From the NCBI RefSeq assembly GCF_000164865.1, contig NC_014618.1:3534001-3598000 (forward strand): a stretch of 64,000 nt of DNA, given 5' to 3'. Positions 45,822 through 53,747 of the stretch are shown piece by piece. A program made the translations under genes and the position numbers. The stretch comes from [Enterobacter] lignolyticus SCF1 (GTDB taxonomy: Bacteria > Pseudomonadota > Gammaproteobacteria > Enterobacterales > Enterobacteriaceae). The notes under the pieces were generated by a model. It did not search any database. It saw nothing but the letters and a program-made list of their open reading frames with translations, and was not told the DNA's origin. Within the stretch, counting starts at the first letter, position 1, and each line of letters starts with the position of its first letter.

Positions 45822-47589
45822 CCGCCGCCTCCTCATCCTGCGCCTGCGGCACGTCGTTGAGCGCCGCCTCCAGCTGCTGATAGCGATACATATCGCGATA
45901 CCAGCCCGCCTGCGCCACCAGCTGCTCGTGCTGCCCGCGCTGGGCGATATGCCCGTGCTGCATGACCACGATTTCGCTGGCCTCGGTCAGCGCCGAGAGG
46001 CGGTGGGCGCTGATAATCACCGTCCGGCCCTCGCCCCACTGGCGCAGGTTATGCAGGATCTGATGTTCGGTACGGCCATCGACCGCCGACAGCGCGTCAT
46101 CAAGAATGAGGATCTCGGCATCCAGCAGCAGCGCGCGGGCGATCGAAATACGCTGTTTCTGCCCGCCGGAGAGCATCACGCCGCGCTCGCCCACTTCGGT
46201 TTCATACCCCTGCGGCAGACGCAGAATATCGTCGTGCACGCTGGCAAGCCGGGCGACATGTTCAATCTCCTGCCGGGTGGCGCCCGGCTTACCCAGCGCA
46301 ATATTGCTGGCCACCGTGTCGGAGAACAGAAACGGCGTCTGATTGACCACCGCCAGCCGGCTGCGCCAGCTGTCGAGCTGCAGCTGCGTGAGCGGGATAT
46401 CGTGGAAGCGAATCTCCCCCTGCTCAACGTCAAAATGCCGCTGGATAAGCGACAGGACGGTGGTTTTACCGGCGCCGGTCGGGCCGCAGATCCCCAGCAT
46501 CTGGCCGGGCTGCAGTGTGATATTGACGTTGCACAGCGTCGCTTTATCCGTTTGCGGGTAGCGGAATTCGCGAATGGCGACATTCAGCGCGCCGCGCCCT
46601 GACGGCGCCGGAACGCTGCCGTCATTCACCACCGGCGCTTCCGCCAGCATCGCGCGGATACGGCTGTAGGCGGCGCTGCCGCGCTCAACGATGTTAAACA
46701 TCCACGCCAGCGCCAGCATCGGCCAAATCATCAGCCCGAGGTACATCATAAAGCTGGTCAGCTGTCCGAGGGTCATGCTGCCGTGCACCACCATCCAGCT
46801 GCCGCCAGCTATTGCCAGCAGGTTGGCCATCCCGATGGCGATATAGATAGTCGGGTCAAAGCGCGCATCAATGCGCGCCACACGCATATTTTTCGCGCCG
46901 GTATCGGCCGCCTCCGCCGCAAACTGCGCCGACTGGCGGTCTTCAAGACCAAACGCTTTGATCATGCGAATGCTGGTGAGGCTCTCCTGAGTCCGATCGT
47001 TCAGCCCTGAAAACGCGGCCTGCGCCAGCTTGAAGCGGTCGTGGAGCATATCGCCATAGCGCTTAATCACCAGCGCCATAATCGGCATTGGCACCAGCGC
47101 CAGCAGCGTGAGCTGCCAGCTTATCTGCGTGGACATGACGATAAGCACCGCGCAGCCCATCACCAGCGAGTCCACCAGCGTCAGCACGCCCTCGCCGGCG
47201 GCGAATACCACGCGGTCAACGTCGTTGGTCGCCCGCGCCATTAAATCGCCGGTACGGTGACGCAGGTAAAACTCCGGATGCTGGCGGCTCAGCTGGCGGT
47301 AGAAATCTTCCCGCAGCTCCACCGCCAGCTGGTAGGAGGCGCCAAACAGCAGCACGCGCCAGACGTACCGCAGCAGGTAAACCACCACGGCAATCAGCAG
47401 AAGCGTCGCCACCCACATCAACACCTGCGAAGCGGTGTAATGCTGTCGGATGACGCCATCCACCACATATCCCACCACCTTCGGCGGAATAAGCTGCAGA
47501 ATGGCAATAATAATCAGCAGGCACACCGCGCCGAGATAGCGGCGCCATTCCCGGCGGAAATACCAGCTTAATTGAGCAAAAAGTCGCAC
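45814..47589 (-). CDS. mdlA: MdlA, ABC exporter half-transporter
   Basis: A 591-residue partner of MdlB: six transmembrane helices, then Walker A GPTGAGKTT, signature LSGGQKQ, Walker B ILILDDAL (Asp in place of the usual catalytic Glu) and H-loop SAHRLSA. The degenerate Walker B here and the intact one in MdlB point to an asymmetric heterodimer. The end (PQAQDEEAADA) overlaps mdlB, so translation is coupled. It follows decR on the same strand by 29 bases and may share its transcript. Confidence 0.94.
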   Translation of the reverse strand: MRLFAQLSWYFRREWRRYLGAVCLLIIIAILQLIPPKVVGYVVDGVIRQHYTASQVLMWVATLLLIAVVVYLLRYVWRVLLFGASYQLAVELREDFYRQLSRQHPEFYLRHRTGDLMARATNDVDRVVFAAGEGVLTLVDSLVMGCAVLIVMSTQISWQLTLLALVPMPIMALVIKRYGDMLHDRFKLAQAAFSGLNDRTQESLTSIRMIKAFGLEDRQSAQFAAEAADTGAKNMRVARIDARFDPTIYIAIGMANLLAIAGGSWMVVHGSMTLGQLTSFMMYLGLMIWPMLALAWMFNIVERGSAAYSRIRAMLAEAPVVNDGSVPAPSGRGALNVAIREFRYPQTDKATLCNVNITLQPGQMLGICGPTGAGKTTVLSLIQRHFDVEQGEIRFHDIPLTQLQLDSWRSRLAVVNQTPFLFSDTVASNIALGKPGATRQEIEHVARLASVHDDILRLPQGYETEVGERGVMLSGGQKQRISIARALLLDAEILILDDALSAVDGRTEHQILHNLRQWGEGRTVIISAHRLSALTEASEIVVMQHGHIAQRGQHEQLVAQAGWYRDMYRYQQLEAALNDVPQAQDEEAADA

Positions 47590-47618
47590 GCGAAGAGATC
47601 CAAAGTCTTAATAAGAGA

Positions 47619-48077
47619 TTATTCAACCGGTAAGGCAGTAGTGTATTTAATCTGTTCCATGGCAAAGCTTGAGGTCACATCGGTCAAGCCGGGCACGCTG
47701 TTCACCAGGCGTTTATAAAAGTCGTCATAGCGCTTCATGTCCGCGACCTGAACGCGCAGCAGGTAGTCATACTCCCCCGCCATTCGCCAGAAGCCGAGCA
47801 CTTCAGGCATCTGCGTCACCTCCGTGACAAAGCGGCAGTACCAGTCGCTGCTGTGGTGCTGGGTTTTGATCAGCACAAACGCCGTCAGCCCCAGCCCGAG
47901 TTTTTCCGCATCCAGCAGCGCGACCCGCCCGAGGAGAATGCCCTCATCCTCGAGGCGTTTCAGCCGCTTCCAGCAGGGGGTGGTGGTCAGATTAACGGCA
48001 TCGGCCAACGCCTGCAAAGAGAGGGTGCAGTCCTCCTGCAGGAGCGCCAGCAGCCTGCGGTCAATTTTATCTATCAT
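47619..48077 (-). CDS. decR: DecR (YbaO/CyuR), Lrp-family cysteine-responsive regulator
   Basis: A 152-residue AsnC/Lrp-family regulator with an N-terminal helix-turn-helix (LQALADAVNLTTTPCWKRLKRL) and a C-terminal RAM ligand domain (GFWRMAGEYDYLLRVQV). In E. coli it activates cysteine detoxification genes in response to cysteine. ATG 48077 is the family start MIDKIDRRLL; the frame is open for 48 more codons. It is divergent from cdsH, whose promoter it probably controls. Confidence 0.94.
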   Translation of the reverse strand: MIDKIDRRLLALLQEDCTLSLQALADAVNLTTTPCWKRLKRLEDEGILLGRVALLDAEKLGLGLTAFVLIKTQHHSSDWYCRFVTEVTQMPEVLGFWRMAGEYDYLLRVQVADMKRYDDFYKRLVNSVPGLTDVTSSFAMEQIKYTTALPVE

Positions 48078-48087
48078 AAGCCACTCG

Positions 48088-48149
48088 CAGAGAAATTTTT
48101 TCTCTGTTAATTGTATTTCAAAGGCTAAATAGCAACAATTTTTTCTGTG
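48088..48149. promoter_or_regulatory. Candidate DecR operator between decR and cdsH
   Basis: A palindrome cagagaaattttttctctg (48088-48106, eight-base arms) and a 13-base direct partial copy, aattttttctgtg (48137-48149), against aattttttctctg at 48094-48106, 43 bases (about four turns) apart. Lrp-family regulators often use such phased sites. Confidence 0.55.
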
Positions 48150-48189
48150 CTTTCCGCTATGCTGGGCACAAAATGACAAACAGGAATTA

Positions 48190-49239
48190 ATGATGAACAG
48201 CGCCTGGGTTAAACATGCCATCAGTGAAATTAACGCCGACTACCAGCGTTCGGCCGACACGCACCTTATCCGCCTCGCGCTGCCGGCGTTTCCGGGCGTG
48301 CAGCTCTATCTTAAGGATGAGAGCACGCATCCGACCGGCAGCCTGAAGCACCGACTGGCGCGCTCATTGTTCCTGTACGGCCTGTGCAACGGCTGGATCA
48401 ACGAAGGGACGACGATTATCGAATCCTCCTCGGGCTCCACCGCCGTCTCTGAGGCCTACTTCGCCCGCCTGCTTGGCCTGCCGTTTATTGCGGTAATGCC
48501 GTCATGTACGGCGAAGCGCAAAATCGAGCAGATCGAATTCTACGGCGGACGCTGCCATTTTGTGGAAAGCGCCTGCGAGATCTACGCCGCCTCGGAAATG
48601 CTAGCCCGTGAGCTCAACGGTCACTATATGGACCAGTTCACCTACGCCGAGCGCGCCACCGACTGGCGCGGCAACAACAATATCGCCGACAGCATCTTCC
48701 GTCAGATGGCCCACGAGCCAAACCCGGTTCCGGCCTGGGTGGTGATGAGCGCTGGTACCGGCGGCACCTCGGCGACGATCGGCCGCTATATCCGCTGTCA
48801 GGGCTATGACACCCAGCTGATGGTGGTGGACCCGCAGAACTCGGTGTTTCTCGACTACTGGCAGCAGCGCGATGCGAACCTGCGAAGCCCGGTCGGCAGC
48901 AAAATTGAAGGCATTGGCCGCCCGCGCGTCGAGCCCTCTTTCATTCCCGACGTCGTGGACGAGATGCTGCGCGTACCAGACGCCGCAAGCGTCGCCACCG
49001 CGCAGTGGCTGGAGGGCCAGCTTGGCCGTAAGGTTGGCGCCTCCACCGGCACCAATATGTGGGGCGCCCTGCAGCTGGCGGCGCGGATGCGCGACGAAGG
49101 GCGCAGCGGTTCGATAGTCACCCTGCTGTGCGACAGCGGCGAACGCTACCTTGAGACCTATTACAACCCGCAGTGGGTTGCCGCCAGTATTGGCGATTTA
49201 ACGCCGTGGACCGCGCAGCTCGCAGCGCTGACGAAATAA
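48190..49239 (+). CDS. cdsH: L-cysteine desulfidase, PLP-dependent (CdsH type)
   Basis: A 349-residue protein of the cysteine synthase/CBS fold type II family. The PLP-Lys is Lys53 in GSLKHR (47-55 region YLKDESTHPTGSLKHR), the substrate loop SSGST is at 80-84 and the phosphate loop GTGGTSA at 189-195. Salmonella and Yersinia carry a homologue beside ybaO that breaks cysteine down to pyruvate, ammonia and sulfide; E. coli K-12 lacks it here. The divergent decR supports cysteine-induced expression. A plain cysteine synthase function is the alternative, made less likely by context. Confidence 0.88.
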   Translation: MMNSAWVKHAISEINADYQRSADTHLIRLALPAFPGVQLYLKDESTHPTGSLKHRLARSLFLYGLCNGWINEGTTIIESSSGSTAVSEAYFARLLGLPFIAVMPSCTAKRKIEQIEFYGGRCHFVESACEIYAASEMLARELNGHYMDQFTYAERATDWRGNNNIADSIFRQMAHEPNPVPAWVVMSAGTGGTSATIGRYIRCQGYDTQLMVVDPQNSVFLDYWQQRDANLRSPVGSKIEGIGRPRVEPSFIPDVVDEMLRVPDAASVATAQWLEGQLGRKVGASTGTNMWGALQLAARMRDEGRSGSIVTLLCDSGERYLETYYNPQWVAASIGDLTPWTAQLAALTK

Positions 49240-49270
49240 AAAAAGGCCGGGGAAGAGAGCTTCCCCGGCC
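49240..49270 (-). terminator. Terminator after cof, bordering cdsH
   Basis: Eleven-base perfect stem (ggccggggaag/cttccccggcc, 49245-49270). On the minus strand it is followed by TTTTTTT, so it ends cof transcripts; it starts at the cdsH stop and could also help stop that transcript. Confidence 0.9.
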
Positions 49271-49286
49271 TGCTGGAAGGGTCTCA

Positions 49287-50105
49287 TTATTCGGGGGAAT
49301 AAGGTAGATTCGGTGTGTCCAGCAAATGGTTCAAAAAGTGGGATACCGCCTGGTTCCGGCAGTGTCCGATAACCGGTAAATGGGGCAGCGCGGCCTTCAG
49401 CTGCGGCATGGCGTTCCCCATAATGACGCCCTGCCCGACCAGCCCCAGCATTTCACGATCGTTCATGGCGTCGCCGAAGGCGATACACTCCGCCATACCC
49501 ACGCCGAGATGTTCGCTCAACACCGACAGCGCAGCGCCTTTGTTGCAGCCGTTTGGCAATATTTCCAGGCAATCTACCGCGGAGAAGCACAGGTGAGCGC
49601 GCTCGCCCAGCACCTCGTTTAGCTGAATGCGCAGGCGGCAAAGATCGTCATGATCGCCGCAGAAGCAGATTTTGGTGACGTCATGGGCAGGCAGCCGCTT
49701 CAGATCGCGCAGCTGATAACGAAAACCGCTGTACACATGGGCATGCAGCATTTCCGGGATCTCCTGGCCGGTCATCCAACCAGAATCGTTAAACACGTGC
49801 ATACTGGCCTGCGTATCCCAACGGCTGTGCAATACCAGGTCCGCCACTTCCGGCGCCAGATCGCGGCGGTGCAAAACCTCGCCTTCCAGAGAATGAATGC
49901 GGGTGCCGTTGCCGGTTATCAGGAAGGCATCAAGGGAAAAATTGCCGATGATATGCCGCATCTCCAGCACGTGCCGCCCGGTCGCGAACGTCAGCGTGAT
50001 ATCACGCTCGTGAAGCCGCTTGAGCGTCGACAGCGTTTGCGCGCCAAAGCGATGGTCAGGCATCAACAGCGTGCCGTCCATATCAAATGCAGCCAGTCTT
50101 GCCAT
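49287..50105 (-). CDS. cof: Cof, HMP-PP phosphatase of the HAD family
   Basis: A 272-residue HAD-superfamily (Cof type) phosphatase that hydrolyses HMP-PP, a thiamin precursor, in E. coli. Motif I DMDGT begins at Asp8 with Asp10 as the general acid; motif II TGRH, the conserved Lys in GCNKGAAL and motif IV FGDAMNDREML follow. ATG 50105 matches the family start; nine extra codons are open. It is divergent from ybaE. Confidence 0.95.
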   Translation of the reverse strand: MARLAAFDMDGTLLMPDHRFGAQTLSTLKRLHERDITLTFATGRHVLEMRHIIGNFSLDAFLITGNGTRIHSLEGEVLHRRDLAPEVADLVLHSRWDTQASMHVFNDSGWMTGQEIPEMLHAHVYSGFRYQLRDLKRLPAHDVTKICFCGDHDDLCRLRIQLNEVLGERAHLCFSAVDCLEILPNGCNKGAALSVLSEHLGVGMAECIAFGDAMNDREMLGLVGQGVIMGNAMPQLKAALPHLPVIGHCRNQAVSHFLNHLLDTPNLPYSPE

Positions 50106-50224
50106 TATCTTCCCCAGAGTGTGATAGCTCATGCTTGCGCAAAATTATTGCCTGAGATATACGGAAGGAATAGTGAATAGATGATATTTATTGTTCCGGG
50201 TTTTAGCATTCAGGATCGTCGCCT

Positions 50225-51922
50225 ATGCGTCAGCTCAACCGTCTTAATCAGTTCCAGCGCCTGTGGCAGCCCTCCTCCGGCGCGCCGCAGCAGGCGACCA
50301 TCGCCGAGCTCGCCGCCCGCTGCTTTTGCAGCGAGCGCCATGTGCGCACCCTGCTGCGCCAGGCCGAGGAGGCGGGCTGGCTGCGCTGGCAGGCGCAGTC
50401 CGGGCGCGGCAAGCGCGGCACCCTGAGCTTTCTGATCAGCCCGGAATCGCTGCGCAATGAGATGATGGAGCAGGCCCTGCAGCACGGCCAGCAGCAGAAC
50501 GCGCTCGAGCTCGCCCAGCTCGCCCCCGTGGAGCTGCGGGCGCTGCTGCACCCGTTTCTCGGCGGGCAGTGGCAAAACAACACGCCAACGCTGCGCATTC
50601 CCTATTACCGCCCTCTTGAGCCTCTGCGCCCGGGTTTTCTGCCCGGCCGCGCCGAACAGCATCTCGTCGGGCAGATTTTCTCCGGCCTGACGCGATTCGA
50701 CCCGCAGACCGTCGAACCGGTCGGCGACCTGGCGCACCACTGGGAGGTTTCCGACGGCGGGCTGCGCTGGCATTTTTATATTCGCTCCACCCTGCACTGG
50801 CATAACGGCGACCCGGTCACCACCGGGCAGCTGCGCCAACGTCTGACAATGCTGCTTGCCCAACCGACGCTGCAAAAGCTGTTTGCCAGCGTCAAGCAGA
50901 TTGACATAACCCACGCGCAGTGTCTGACCTTCACGCTGCACCACCCGGATTTCTGGCTGGCGCACCGGCTGGCAAGCTACTGCAGCGTGCTGGCGCACCC
51001 GGAATACCCCTCCTGCGGCACCGGGCCGTTTCGCCTCAAGCTCTTTGAGCCGGAACTGGTGCGCCTTGAGAGCCATCACCGCTACCATCTGGGTCACCCG
51101 CTGCTGCAGGCGATTGAGTACTGGATAACGCCGCAGCTTTTTGAGCAAAATCTCGGCACCAGCTGTCGCCATCCGGTACAGATAGCCATCGGCGAACCGG
51201 ACGAACTGCGCAAGCTTCAGCTGGTCAGCAACAGCATCAGCCTGGGATTTTGCTATCTCACCCTGCGTAAGAGCGAGCGGCTGAACGCCGCCCAGGCGCA
51301 GAAGCTGATCTCGCTTATCCACCACACCTCGCTGCTGCAGACGCTGCCGCTGGATGAAAACCTGATTACCCCAACCCAGGAGCTGCTGCCGGGATGGCGC
51401 ATACCGGAAACGCCCCCCTGCGACGACATCGCGTTTCCCCCTGCCCTGACGCTGCTGTATCACCTGCCCGTCGAACTGCATACGATGGCCGAACAGCTCA
51501 GGCTGGCGCTGGCGGCCCACGGCTGCGAGCTGACGGTGATATTTCACGACGCGAAAATCTGGGACGGCTGCCCGCAGCTTGCCAGCGCAGACCTAATGAT
51601 GGGCGACCGCCTGATTGGCGAAGCGCCGGAGTTTACCCTTGAGCAATGGCTGCGCTGCGACCCGCTGTGGCCGCACCTGCTCAGCCACGCGCAATACGCC
51701 CATCTGCAGACCACGCTGGATGCCGTGCAGCGCCAGCAGGATGCGCCCTCGCGCAACGCCGCCCTGCAGAATGTCTTTGAGCAACTGATGCGCACGGCGA
51801 CGCTGACGCCGCTGTTCAACTACCAGTATCAAATCAGCGCGCCGCCGGGCGTCAACGGCATTCGCCTGAATGCCCGGGGATGGTTCGATTTCGCCGAGGC
51901 GTGGCTACCGGCGTCGTCGTGA
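50225..51922 (+). CDS. ybaE: YbaE, SgrR-like solute-binding regulator
   Basis: A 565-residue protein with an N-terminal SgrR-type winged helix (about 10-110: TIAELAARCFCSERHVRTLLRQAEEAGWL in outline) and a C-terminal domain like periplasmic peptide-binding proteins (RIPYYRPLEPL, FSGLTRFDPQ, LHWHNGDPVT). There is no signal peptide, so it is cytoplasmic. The family member SgrR controls sugar-phosphate stress; the target of YbaE is unknown. It is divergent from cof and 62 bases upstream of queC in the same direction. Confidence 0.92.
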   Translation: MRQLNRLNQFQRLWQPSSGAPQQATIAELAARCFCSERHVRTLLRQAEEAGWLRWQAQSGRGKRGTLSFLISPESLRNEMMEQALQHGQQQNALELAQLAPVELRALLHPFLGGQWQNNTPTLRIPYYRPLEPLRPGFLPGRAEQHLVGQIFSGLTRFDPQTVEPVGDLAHHWEVSDGGLRWHFYIRSTLHWHNGDPVTTGQLRQRLTMLLAQPTLQKLFASVKQIDITHAQCLTFTLHHPDFWLAHRLASYCSVLAHPEYPSCGTGPFRLKLFEPELVRLESHHRYHLGHPLLQAIEYWITPQLFEQNLGTSCRHPVQIAIGEPDELRKLQLVSNSISLGFCYLTLRKSERLNAAQAQKLISLIHHTSLLQTLPLDENLITPTQELLPGWRIPETPPCDDIAFPPALTLLYHLPVELHTMAEQLRLALAAHGCELTVIFHDAKIWDGCPQLASADLMMGDRLIGEAPEFTLEQWLRCDPLWPHLLSHAQYAHLQTTLDAVQRQQDAPSRNAALQNVFEQLMRTATLTPLFNYQYQISAPPGVNGIRLNARGWFDFAEAWLPASS

Positions 51923-51984
51923 AGCTGGTCGGCGGTAAGCGAAGGCGCTACCATAACGCTTTCGAATAATAAACAGGATTTACC

Positions 51985-52680
51985 ATGAAACGCGCCGTTG
52001 TGGTTTTTAGCGGAGGACAAGACTCCACCACCTGCCTGGTGCAGGCCCTGCAGCAGTACGATGAAGTACACTGCGTGACGTTTGACTACGGGCAGCGCCA
52101 CCGCGCGGAAATCGACGTCGCCCGCACGCTCGCCCTGCAACTCGGCGCCCGTGCCCATAAGGTGCTGGACGTAACGCTGCTCAACGAACTGGCCGTCAGC
52201 AGCCTGACACGCGACAGCATCCCGGTGCCGGACTACGAACCGGATGCCGACGGAATTCCGAACACCTTCGTGCCGGGACGCAATATTCTGTTCCTCACCC
52301 TGACCGCTATCTATGCGTATCAGGTCAAAGCTGAAGCGGTCATTACCGGGGTCTGCGAAACCGACTTTTCCGGCTACCCGGACTGCCGCGACGAGTTCGT
52401 GAAAGCGCTGAATCACGCGGTAAACCTCGGTATGGCGAAAGATATCCGCTTCGAAACGCCTCTGATGTGGCTGGATAAAGCCCAGACCTGGGCGCTGGCG
52501 GACTACTGGGGCAAGCTGGATCTGGTGCGTAACGAAACGCTGACCTGTTACAACGGGGTAAAAGGCGATGGCTGCGGACAATGCGCCGCCTGCAATCTGC
52601 GCAGCAATGGTCTCAGCCACTACTTTGCCGATAAGCCTGCGGTAATGGCGGCGATGAAAGCCAAAACCGGGCTGAAGTAA
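51985..52680 (+). CDS. queC: 7-cyano-7-deazaguanine synthase
   Basis: A 231-residue enzyme converting carboxy-deazaguanine to preQ0 for queuosine in tRNA. The ATP pyrophosphatase P-loop FSGGQDST spans residues 8-15; the zinc site is the Cys cluster CYNGVKGDGCGQCAAC near the C-terminus. Length is identical to E. coli QueC. It is convergent with fadM. Confidence 0.97.
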   Translation: MKRAVVVFSGGQDSTTCLVQALQQYDEVHCVTFDYGQRHRAEIDVARTLALQLGARAHKVLDVTLLNELAVSSLTRDSIPVPDYEPDADGIPNTFVPGRNILFLTLTAIYAYQVKAEAVITGVCETDFSGYPDCRDEFVKALNHAVNLGMAKDIRFETPLMWLDKAQTWALADYWGKLDLVRNETLTCYNGVKGDGCGQCAACNLRSNGLSHYFADKPAVMAAMKAKTGLK

Positions 52681-52723
52681 ACGCGCGGGTCCCCGGGCCA
52701 CCATCCGCCGGGGACCGCTGTCC

Positions 52724-53122
52724 TTATGCCACCATCTGTTCCAGATGGGTCCGCAGTTCCCCTTCCAGCGGCAGCGCTTTTTGCGTTTTCAGATCGATAC
52801 ACACGAAGGTAATCAGCGCATCCGCCACCACATCGCCGTCGGGCTCAAGCGTCACCACCTGGCTCAATACGCCGCTTTTGCCGTTCAACTGCTGTACTTT
52901 GCTGCTGACGGTAAGTACGTCGCCCAGCACCGCCGGGCGACGATAGTTAATGTTGATGTTCACCACGACAAAGGCGATGTGGTTCGCCGTCATCCATTGA
53001 AAACCGGCATGATTCTCCAGCCCGTCCCAGCGGGCCTCTTCGAGAAACTCGAGATAGCGGGCATTGTTTACGTGCTGATAAACATCCAGGTGATAGCCAC
53101 GAACTTTGATTTGTGTCTGCAT
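52724..53122 (-). CDS. fadM: FadM (YbaW), long-chain acyl-CoA thioesterase III
   Basis: A 132-residue hotdog-fold 4HBT-family thioesterase (YHLDVYQHVNNARYLEFLEEAR near the N-terminus carries the catalytic Asp). In E. coli it belongs to the FadR regulon and clears acyl-CoA by-products of oleate beta-oxidation. Length equals E. coli FadM. It is convergent with queC. Confidence 0.95.
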   Translation of the reverse strand: MQTQIKVRGYHLDVYQHVNNARYLEFLEEARWDGLENHAGFQWMTANHIAFVVVNININYRRPAVLGDVLTVSSKVQQLNGKSGVLSQVVTLEPDGDVVADALITFVCIDLKTQKALPLEGELRTHLEQMVA

Positions 53123-53228
53123 AGCGCACTCGCCTTATTGATTTGTTGTTATAGGATCAGAGGCCGCACCACTGGTACGACCTCCCTAGTCTGGCAAATT
53201 TTTGCAACTGTGCAAACTCAAAACGGCG

Positions 53229-53600
53229 TCAGAGCATCAGATGTGCAAGATTTCGCTCCACCAGCGCGCTGCCTAACCCCGGGACCTGCCGCAGGTCGTC
53301 CAGCGTTTTAAACGGACCGTACTCTTCCCGGTAGCTGACGATCGCCTGCGCTTTTTTCAGCCCGACGCCGTTCATGGCGTGAGCAAGCTCCTCCGCGCTG
53401 GCGCTGTTGATGCTGACCTTGCTCGCCTCCCCCGTCGGCGCGTCTGCCGGCGCGGTGGTTTTTGCCGCCGCTGGCGGCGTCTGCGGTGCCTTCTGGCCGA
53501 CCTGCGCTTTGGCCTCCGCCGGAGCGGCAAACGCGGTATGGCTAACCCCGGCGCAAAGGAAAACGGTAGCGAAAATAAGGGCATTGATTCCAGGTTTCAT
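53229..53600 (-). CDS. ybaV: YbaV, ComEA-like helix-hairpin-helix protein
   Basis: A 123-residue protein: signal peptide with AFA-like cleavage near 26, an Ala/Pro/Lys linker to about 58, then two helix-hairpin-helix motifs (VSINSASAEELAHAMNGVG and VPGLGSALVERNL). ComEA proteins bind DNA in the periplasm during uptake, but in Enterobacteria the function of YbaV is not established. It lies between ppiD and fadM on the same strand with a terminator before it. Confidence 0.92.
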   Translation of the reverse strand: MKPGINALIFATVFLCAGVSHTAFAAPAEAKAQVGQKAPQTPPAAAKTTAPADAPTGEASKVSINSASAEELAHAMNGVGLKKAQAIVSYREEYGPFKTLDDLRQVPGLGSALVERNLAHLML

Positions 53601-53682
53601 GCTGTTTCTCCTTGTTTGTTGACAGCGAGGCCACGATACCCGGCGCGAGAAACCCGTACAAAAGGCAAAAGCTAAAAATGGA

Positions 53683-53704
53683 AAAGGCCGCGAAAGCGGC
53701 CTTT
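53683..53704 (-). terminator. Terminator of ppiD
   Basis: A perfect stem aaaggccgc-gaaa-gcggccttt about 44 bases after the ppiD stop, followed by TTTTCC on the minus strand. Confidence 0.85.
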
Positions 53705-53747
53705 GTCTGTTGCAGTCGATTACGACATTCTGCGAGCGTGCGCGAAA

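Noticed and set aside
49240..49270. Terminator assigned to cdsH
   Set aside because: The T-run is on the minus strand only, so the hairpin is better assigned to cof; help for cdsH is possible but not shown.
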